Source: Treponema sp. (GTDB lineage Bacteria; Spirochaetota; Spirochaetia; Treponematales; Breznakiellaceae). From it: DNA of 10,809 nucleotides. Below, in pieces: positions 6,778 through 10,809 of this stretch. The first letter of the stretch is position 1. Each line of letters starts with the position of its first letter. The notes beneath the pieces are model-generated. The model made no database searches. It had not been told where the DNA came from and saw only the letters and a program-made list of their open reading frames with translations. The position numbers and the translations under genes are program-made. The stretch is taken from NCBI GenBank assembly GCA_031284195.1, contig JAITAI010000019.1, forward strand, positions 1-10,809. Reading direction: 5' to 3'.

Positions 6778-7696
6778 ATGGCCCAATCCCCAAACACCCC
6801 GGATATATTCGACCGCTCTTTTAAGCAGATCATCTCAAGCCTCTCCTCCACTGCCATGATCCGCTTCATCAACGGCTTGTTTCATACTCAGCACCCTCTG
6901 GATAGCCCTGTTATCCACCTGAGTACCGAACAGATCGCCCCTGACCTGGAAAAACGCCAGGTCGATGAAGTGGTGTCTGTTGCAGGCCACACCTACCTCA
7001 TCGAAGAACAAACCACTGATGATGCAAACATGGCCATCCGGGTGTTTGAGTAGTTATGCCCAGGCGCTGAAGGAGAAGAAAATCGAAGCCGGTGTCATCA
7101 TCCTGTCCTTTCCCCAGGCTGCGGTGATATACCTGGAAGCGAATAAAACCACACCGGAACAGTTGGAAATACAAATGGTTTTTGCTCCGAGGAAGCGGTA
7201 CAGTTTTAGGATACAGACGGTAAAACTGCTTGAATACTCGATTGAAGGGATAGTGGAGGGGGGACTTTCGGCATTGTTGCCCTTTTATATCCTGAAATTG
7301 AGGAAAGCGGCGAGGCAGACGGTGGGTGCAGCGGAACGGAAGGAGGTAGAGCGGGCGTTCAGGGAAGTGGGGATGCAACTGAAGGAAGCGATAGAGGGTT
7401 GTGGGGAACGGGAAGGATACAGTGATGAAGATATAGTAACCCTGCTTGAACGGCTTGAAGGCTTGATAGAGTATATAGGGAAAGGGTATAAACTGAGGGA
7501 GGTAACGACGATGTTAGACGAGAGCCTTATGGGATATGGGAAACGGTTGTCCTTGGTAGCGGAGCGGAAAGGCCTGCAGGAAGGCCTACGGAAAGGCTTG
7601 CAGGAAGGGGCTGTGGAACGGCAGCGGCTTGAACAGGAAAACGAAGGGCTCCGGCGGGAACTAGAGGAACTCAGACGGAAGCTGAGCGAGAATTGA
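6778..7696 (+). pseudogene. Rpn-family PD-(D/E)XK nuclease, copy 2, one frameshift
   Basis: The first 91 codons read MAQSPNTPDIFDRSFKQ and continue through STAMIRFINGLFH and APDLEKRQVDEVVSVAGHTYLIEEQTTDDANMAIRVFE. This has the PD-(D/E)XK features typical of Rpn/YhgA proteins: the VDEVV Asp (near residue 63) and the core-strand E-x-Q of IEEQT (near residues 78-81), followed by the helix leading to a YAQALKEK block. At 7051-7053 a TAG ends the frame. The following bases GTTATGCCCAGG show that the sequence continues one frame over (net +1, from either 4 extra or 2 lost bases), giving YAQALKEKKIEAGVI through VIYLEANKTT, LLPFYILKLRK, VTLLERLEGLIEYIGKGYKL and the C-terminal tail, ending with a coiled coil (LRRELEELRRKLSEN). 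Apart from this event the gene is complete, about 305 codons. No good ribosome-binding site precedes 6778. Such proteins are anti-phage DNA nucleases or transposase relatives; here the full-length form is not made unless frameshifting occurs. Confidence 0.85.
7511..7696 (+). CDS. Internal RpnS-like antitoxin frame of Rpn copy 2
   Basis: Within the Rpn gene an in-frame ATG at 7511 is preceded by GGGAGG (7497-7502, 8-base spacing), the best ribosome-binding site in this block. It would give a 61-residue protein starting MLDESLMGYGKRL, then GLQEGLRKGLQEG (about four tetrads) and a C-terminal coiled coil. In characterised Rpn loci exactly this kind of internal C-terminal product (RpnS) is made separately and inhibits the full-length nuclease. 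It lies downstream of the frameshift, so it stays translatable although the nuclease frame is broken. The short repeats show what the starting state of the copy 1 expansion may have been. Translation is inferred from the site and its conservation between the two copies. Confidence 0.6.
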   Translation: MLDESLMGYGKRLSLVAERKGLQEGLRKGLQEGAVERQRLEQENEGLRRELEELRRKLSEN

Positions 7697-7833
7697 AGGG
7701 ATTCTTGAGGTAATGACGGACGATGTTAGACGAGAGCCTTATGGAGTATGGGAAACAGCTGGCTCTGGCAGCAAAACGGCAGCGGCCCCCCCTGAGTAAT
7801 GTCCGGTTTATCCAAGAGGCCGGTAGGGGATAA
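7660..7833 (+). repeat. Direct-repeat partner of 6076-6250 (duplicated Rpn 3' flank)
   Basis: Both Rpn copies are followed by the same DNA: CTAGAGGAACTCAGAC, a run up to GTAGACGAGAGCCTTATGG or its variant, then a PLSNVRFIQ-coding stretch and the sequence ACCGGTAGG / GCCGGTAGG with GATAA. The duplicated unit therefore extends beyond the Rpn stop codon. The flanks support a duplication of a larger element, not just gene conversion of the coding part. Confidence 0.75.
7723..7833 (+). CDS. Short ORF repeating the RpnS N-terminus
   Basis: A 36-codon frame begins MLDESLMEYGKQLALAAKRQ, a near copy of the internal Rpn start at 7511, then diverges to RPPLSNVRFIQEAGRG before TAA. GAGGT lies 11-12 bases ahead of the ATG, a weak ribosome-binding site at long spacing. 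It looks like a partial tandem duplication of the Rpn C-terminal part. It contains no tetrad repeats, so an antitoxin role is doubtful; it is probably a remnant. Confidence 0.35.
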   Translation: MLDESLMEYGKQLALAAKRQRPPLSNVRFIQEAGRG

Positions 7834-7888
7834 GCCAGAGCGCAGCAGAAGGAAAGCCTTGCGCTTTTGCCCTTTTTTCCTATAAAGC

Positions 7889-9274
7889 TTACGCTTCCGC
7901 CTGAATGGTTTTTAGCGGACTTACCTTCTCGCGGTAAATACGTTTCAACAGAAAAGCGCCGGTAAGGGTTGAAAAAAACTCTGCAAGAACAAATGCCCAC
8001 CAAACCTTATGCAGCGGGAATATCTTCGCAAAAATGTACAGTGCTGGAATTAACACAACCACTACTCGCATAAGGGTAATAATCAGGCTGTATATGCCGT
8101 TGCCGAGGGCTTGATACACTCCCTGCATAATCAACGTAAGGGCAACAAATAAATAACTCAAAGAAATGATACGCAGGGCCGCGGAACCAATCTCCATCAA
8201 CTCAGGCGAAGCGTTAAAAAGGCGCAAAATCGGCCCGGTTAAGGTTTGTATAATCACCATGCCGATAGCAAGAATTGAACCCGCAATAATCATACCGCTT
8301 TTAATGGTCTGATCAATCCGCCTTTTGTTTTTTGCTCCGTAGTTAAAAGCGCCAATAGCGATAACGCCATTATTCACGCCAAAGGCCGGCATAAATACAA
8401 AGTTTTGTATGCGGATATAAATGCCAAATGCCGCTACCGCTGTGGCGGAAATTTTTATCAAAATAAAATTCACCCCAAATGCCATAAGGGAATTGAGAGA
8501 CTGATTGATTATCGCCGGAACGCCCACATGGTAAATTTCACCAAGGACTTTTTTATTAGGACGGAACGTCTTGAAGTGAAACCGCACGTCTTCATTTTTG
8601 GCAATGTTAAAGAAAACGGCAATTCCCATAGCGATAATCTGCCCGGCGACCGTGGCGATTGCCGCTCCGGTAACCCCCATTTTCGGAAACCCCCAAAGAC
8701 CGAAAATTAAAAGCGGATCAAAAATAATATTGAACACAGCTCCTACGAGTTGGGACACCATAGAAAGCCCCGCCCGCCCGGTAGATTGCAAAATTCGCTG
8801 AAACGTTATCTGCCCCACCGAACCTACGGACCAAATCATGCAGATAGACAGATATTCAACGCCCATCCGGTAAATTTCGCCATCCCCGGTCTGCCACGCA
8901 AAATAAGGCTTGACGAGGAATAGCCCGAACAAAAGAAAAACGATGTAGGTGAGGAACGCCAAAAATACACCGTTCATGGCGGTATTGCCTGCGCCTGTCC
9001 GGTTGCCTTCGCCCAACTGCCGGGACAGCAAGGCGTTAATGCCAACTCCCGTACCAACAGTGATTGAAACCACCAGTAACTGCACTGGGAAGGCAAGGGT
9101 CAGGGCGGTCAAAGCCTTTTCGCTCAAGCGGGCAATAAACAGGCTGTCAACCACGTTGTACAGGGCTTCCATAATCATGGAGAGCATCAACGGCAGCGAC
9201 ATGGAAAACAACAGTTTTCCAACCGGCATGACCGCCATTTTATGATCTTTGGCGGCATCTACTGTAACATTCAT
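7889..9274 (-). CDS. MATE-family multidrug/metabolite efflux transporter
   Basis: The 461-residue product is an inner-membrane antiporter of the multidrug and toxic compound extrusion family, driven by H+ or Na+. About twelve hydrophobic segments are arranged as two pseudo-repeats. Family signatures visible are SLPLMLSMIMEALYNVVDSLFIARLSE, read as PLMLSM...NVVDSLFIA (residues 28-48), LLSRQLGEGN (82-91), ILQSTGRAGL (161-170), NIIFDPLLIFG (182-192) and, in the second half, GVNNGVIAIGAFNYGAKN (299-316). It has a full-length, unbroken frame. The start chosen is ATG at 9274, with AGGT seven bases upstream; an upstream GTG at 9325 would place the N-terminus within the terminator hairpin and is less likely. 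Substrate cannot be told from sequence. Codon usage seems more A/T-rich than the hydF region, so recent acquisition is possible. No convincing terminator follows; an AGCGCA/TGCGCT stem about 30-60 bases beyond the stop lacks a T-run. Confidence 0.93.
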   Translation of the reverse strand: MNVTVDAAKDHKMAVMPVGKLLFSMSLPLMLSMIMEALYNVVDSLFIARLSEKALTALTLAFPVQLLVVSITVGTGVGINALLSRQLGEGNRTGAGNTAMNGVFLAFLTYIVFLLFGLFLVKPYFAWQTGDGEIYRMGVEYLSICMIWSVGSVGQITFQRILQSTGRAGLSMVSQLVGAVFNIIFDPLLIFGLWGFPKMGVTGAAIATVAGQIIAMGIAVFFNIAKNEDVRFHFKTFRPNKKVLGEIYHVGVPAIINQSLNSLMAFGVNFILIKISATAVAAFGIYIRIQNFVFMPAFGVNNGVIAIGAFNYGAKNKRRIDQTIKSGMIIAGSILAIGMVIIQTLTGPILRLFNASPELMEIGSAALRIISLSYLFVALTLIMQGVYQALGNGIYSLIITLMRVVVVLIPALYIFAKIFPLHKVWWAFVLAEFFSTLTGAFLLKRIYREKVSPLKTIQAEA

Positions 9275-9292
9275 ACAAGTTACCTCTAAAAC

Positions 9293-9351
9293 AAAAAAAG
9301 AGCGGCGTGTATCACACACGTCCACCTGGACTTACGCGATACACGCCGCTC
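9293..9351 (-). terminator. Intrinsic terminator / attenuator in the MATE leader
   Basis: On the minus strand GAGCGGCGTGTATC (9351-9338) pairs perfectly with GATACACGCCGCTC (9313-9300), followed at once by seven T (9299-9293). The 24-base loop can fold further through GU-rich pairs and GTCC/GGAC. The hairpin sits between the promoter and the gene (start 9274), so for transcription from 9361-9389 it must act as an attenuator or as a very strong 5' hairpin. Confidence 0.85.
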
Positions 9352-9356
9352 GGCAT
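9312..9356 (-). CDS. Possible 14-residue leader peptide in the MATE attenuator
   Basis: An ATG at 9356 opens a frame MPSGVYRVSPGGRV ending in TGA at 9314-9312. It covers the 5' arm and loop of the terminator hairpin. The promoter places the transcript start near 9354-9356, so it would be read as a leaderless or nearly leaderless ORF. A ribosome paused on it would block the terminator stem, as in leader-peptide control of antibiotic-resistance and amino-acid genes. Translation is unproven and the frame is short enough to arise by chance. Confidence 0.3.
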   Translation of the reverse strand: MPSGVYRVSPGGRV

Positions 9357-9360
9357 GGTT

Positions 9361-9389
9361 ACTATATATTACGGCGGGAAAAGTTTCAA
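9361..9389 (-). promoter_or_regulatory. Promoter of the MATE gene
   Basis: On the minus strand TTGAAA (9389-9384) and TATAGT (9366-9361) are 17 bases apart, each 5/6 to consensus, the best promoter in the window. The expected start is near 9354, so the RNA begins within a few bases of the hairpin. Confidence 0.7.
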
Positions 9390-9640
9390 GCCCCCGCTTC
9401 AGTCAATATTGGGATAACGGCTAGAGGGCTGCCCAAAAATTCGCTTCCGTAGAGGACTTTTGATATTGGAGTTTTGATTGGAGGTGTATTTGGGGCAGCG
9501 GGCGGGCGCAGCCCGCTCTCCACCTCTCCAGAAAAGCCCTTTCCCCTTTTCCTAACAACCAACTCTTCAGCGGGCCTTCACTTATCAATGGTGATCTACA
9601 CAGTATGATGAGGAAAAAATGACTCAAGACCGGTGAACGG
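9390..9640. other. Non-coding stretch with GC-rich hairpin
   Basis: No credible gene. An AGCGGGC/GCCCGCT inverted repeat (9497-9503 and 9511-9517, 7-base loop) is the only clear structure. A minus-strand frame of 68 codons ending near 9421 has no family resemblance and a composition typical of untranslated DNA. Confidence 0.5.
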
Positions 9641-9649
9641 AGTTCATTA

Positions 9650-9930
9650 TATTACCATGAATTATCTCCCCTTGGCTTGGTACCCAGCTTCTTCCATTTA
9701 TACATGGTGGATCACCACCCGCTTATCTTTATCCTTGGTTCCCCGAGTAGTACAAGCGGCATATATCTGTCCTCCTCTGGTATCTCACTTTCAACTTTTT
9801 TGCTGCGGTTTCTATGGTTAGTTTCTCCTAGTTCCATCCCTTTTCCTTATAGTACTTCCTTTTGTCTCATGGGTAGTTTCCTTCCCAGCCATCTTGTCTT
9901 CCTATCGCACTACCCAAGGGATATTGCTAT
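9650..9930 (-). pseudogene. Frameshifted remnant resembling the helix-turn-helix start of a transposase
   Basis: Minus-strand frames here read in patches: TIETAAKKLKVRYQ, then one frame over IYAACTTRGTKDKDKRVV. Together these resemble the common transposase opening 'T-x-x-E-A-A-K-K-L-x-V-S-Y-R-x-x-K-R-I-Y-x-x-Y'. Stops and shifts occur every few dozen codons, so nothing is translatable. The resemblance rests on short patches and could be accidental; a plain intergenic reading is the alternative. Confidence 0.3.
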
Positions 9931-10155
9931 TGTGTTTACATGAGGACATTATCATTGCGATTTAACGGGGAAAGTAACGGGATGTATCAAGACGCAATAG
10001 AAAGGCCTCCCGTTTAAGCGATATGCCACAAGGAGGCTGCCCAGTGAAACCGGCCTTCTTCCAGAATAGAACCTTCTCCTAATCTAGGTACTTAAAACCG
10101 GGAAAAGTTCAAGACAGAACAGATATTGCCCAAGCTTAAAGGCCGGTGGCTTCTC
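9931..10155 (-). terminator. Downstream region of the META-domain gene with a weak terminator candidate
   Basis: On the minus strand GCCTCC (10037-10032) can pair with GGAGGC (10010-10005), followed by CTTTCTATTG. The loop is 21 bases and the T-run poor, so it is a weak terminator. No coding signal was found in the rest of the stretch. Confidence 0.3.
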
Positions 10156-10635
10156 TCAGTCAGAGCTGAAAAGGAGTACCTCCTGCTGGCCTTCCGGGTA
10201 GAGGGTATACAGGCTCAGTTTTCCTTGGAAGAAGTCCCAGTGGCTTACCTTTTCAAGATGGGCAAAATACTCTGATTCTCTCAGGTCCAGAGGTTCGTTC
10301 AAACTCATCATCAGGGTACTTGCAATGGTTTGAATGGAAATGGCCTGCCCTTCTCCCAGGGTATAGGGAGCGAAATATCGATTCGGCGCACCTGTACCGC
10401 TGAGCTGCTGAATATCAAAGTACAGGGTATAGGCATTGCCCAAGTCTTCGGTTTCTCGGTTCTGCCGGTTAAATCCACGGTTCCCTGACCCTGTTTTGAG
10501 GGCAATCAACTTCCATTCCTTTCCGGCGATGTCTCTGAAAAAGGAAGGCTCCCTATGCCCGGAAGCCATAACCGGGCAGACCACAACTATTCCGCTCAAC
10601 ATGAGCAGGGTGCAGGAGGCAAAAAATCGGGCCAT
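10156..10635 (-). CDS. Exported META-domain (HslJ-like, DUF306) protein
   Basis: The 159-residue product opens with a signal peptide: MARFF, then a hydrophobic stretch (residues 9-20) and a probable signal-peptidase I site after Ala24 (VMA|SG). There is no convincing lipobox before Cys20. The mature part matches the META domain: KEWKL (39-43), a G-T-G-A-P-N-R-Y-F-A-P-Y segment (80-91) like the family's G-x-N-x-x-x-G-x-Y, GEGQAISIQTIASTLMM (94-110), ESEYFAHLEKVSHW (120-133) and GKLSLYT. Such domains occur in HslJ and in spirochaete and Bacteroides secreted proteins of poorly known function, linked in HslJ to novobiocin tolerance; the role here is unknown. The ATG at 10635 has GAGGAG seven bases upstream and starts the signal peptide directly, so it is preferred to the in-frame ATG at 10695. 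It stands alone on the minus strand. Confidence 0.85.
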   Translation of the reverse strand: MARFFASCTLLMLSGIVVVCPVMASGHREPSFFRDIAGKEWKLIALKTGSGNRGFNRQNRETEDLGNAYTLYFDIQQLSGTGAPNRYFAPYTLGEGQAISIQTIASTLMMSLNEPLDLRESEYFAHLEKVSHWDFFQGKLSLYTLYPEGQQEVLLFSSD

Positions 10636-10712
10636 CTGGTTTCTCCTCAGTATTAGGGTATGTTTCGCCGCCTTCGGAAGGGTGGAATATACCAATGAGA
10701 TAATCTATCCAT

Positions 10713-10742
10713 ACTTTATTGCTCCTATGGCGGCCAAATCAA
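10713..10742 (-). promoter_or_regulatory. Weak promoter candidate for the META-domain gene
   Basis: On the minus strand TTGATT (10742-10737) and TAAAGT (10718-10713) are separated by 18 bases, each 4/6 to consensus. Placement upstream of the gene is sensible, but the match is modest. Confidence 0.3.
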
Positions 10743-10758
10743 GAGGGAAGTAAAATAA

Positions 10759-10782
10759 CCGCAGACTACAAAGGCCCGGTTC
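10759..10782 (-). repeat. 24-base motif shared with 2174-2197
   Basis: Same orientation as the partner upstream of pepT, with 20 of 24 bases identical. Its near edge lies 124 bases from the META-gene start, against 126 for pepT. The similar spacing hints at a shared control element; two occurrences cannot exclude chance. Confidence 0.35.
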
Positions 10783-10809
10783 GTTCTATAGAAACGACTT
10801 ATATTTAAG

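Noticed and set aside
7671..8003. Minus-strand frame of 110 codons across the end of the MATE gene
   Set aside because: It overlaps the intact MATE frame in another phase and has no recognisable domain.
9275..9325. Upstream GTG start extending the MATE protein by 17 residues
   Set aside because: The added codons lie in the terminator hairpin and T-run, and the ATG at 9274 has its own ribosome-binding site and a normal MATE N-terminus.
9633..9943. Plus-strand hydrophobic frames of 62 and 88 codons that look membrane-like
   Set aside because: Composition is Ser/Pro/Leu/Phe from pyrimidine-rich DNA with no ribosome-binding site; the opposite strand explains it better as a decayed remnant.
10785..10805. 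Near-palindrome around TTCTATAGAA as an operator
   Set aside because: It is interrupted by a one-base bulge and cut by the window end; nothing ties it to a regulator.

Overview
The window looks like chromosomal DNA of a spirochaete close to the termite-gut Treponema. The grounds are roughly 50% GC, an [FeFe]-hydrogenase maturation gene beside an aspartase gene, and Rpn-type nuclease genes with Q/E/G/K-rich tails among decayed insertion sequences. The genus is inferred from gene content and style; there is no rRNA or other marker gene to settle it.

Layout. Positions 1-773 hold a worn-out IS5-type transposase gene on the minus strand and a possible IS end abutting the pepT stop codon. Positions 774-4839 are the healthy metabolic part, all on the minus strand: hydF, then aspA overlapping it by one base, then pepT 206 bases further on. 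hydF has a plausible sigma70-type promoter at 4904-4932. HydF is the scaffold GTPase that carries the [2Fe] precursor to [FeFe] hydrogenase; AspA releases ammonia and fumarate from aspartate; PepT trims tripeptides. Together they suggest amino-acid fermentation linked to hydrogen metabolism.

Positions 4979-7833 are a duplicated, decaying plus-strand block of two Rpn (recombination-promoting nuclease, PD-(D/E)XK) genes. Known Rpn genes are genes-within-genes: the full protein is a toxic anti-phage nuclease, and a separately translated C-terminal piece with four-residue repeats is its antitoxin. In both copies the nuclease frame is broken, but the internal ATG with its GGGAGG ribosome-binding site is intact. 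In copy 1 the tail has grown into about 37 four-residue repeats (5542-5991). The region between the copies holds another broken reading frame (6407-6760).

Positions 7889-9389 hold an intact MATE-family efflux gene on the minus strand. Its promoter fires straight into a 14-bp perfect hairpin followed by seven T, and a possible 14-codon leader peptide runs through the hairpin. This looks like an attenuator. Positions 9390-10155 contain no intact gene, only hairpins and a heavily frameshifted, transposase-like remnant. Positions 10156-10635 encode a secreted META (HslJ-like) domain protein on the minus strand.

The most interesting signals are the surviving, expanded Rpn antitoxin-like frames and the MATE leader hairpin.
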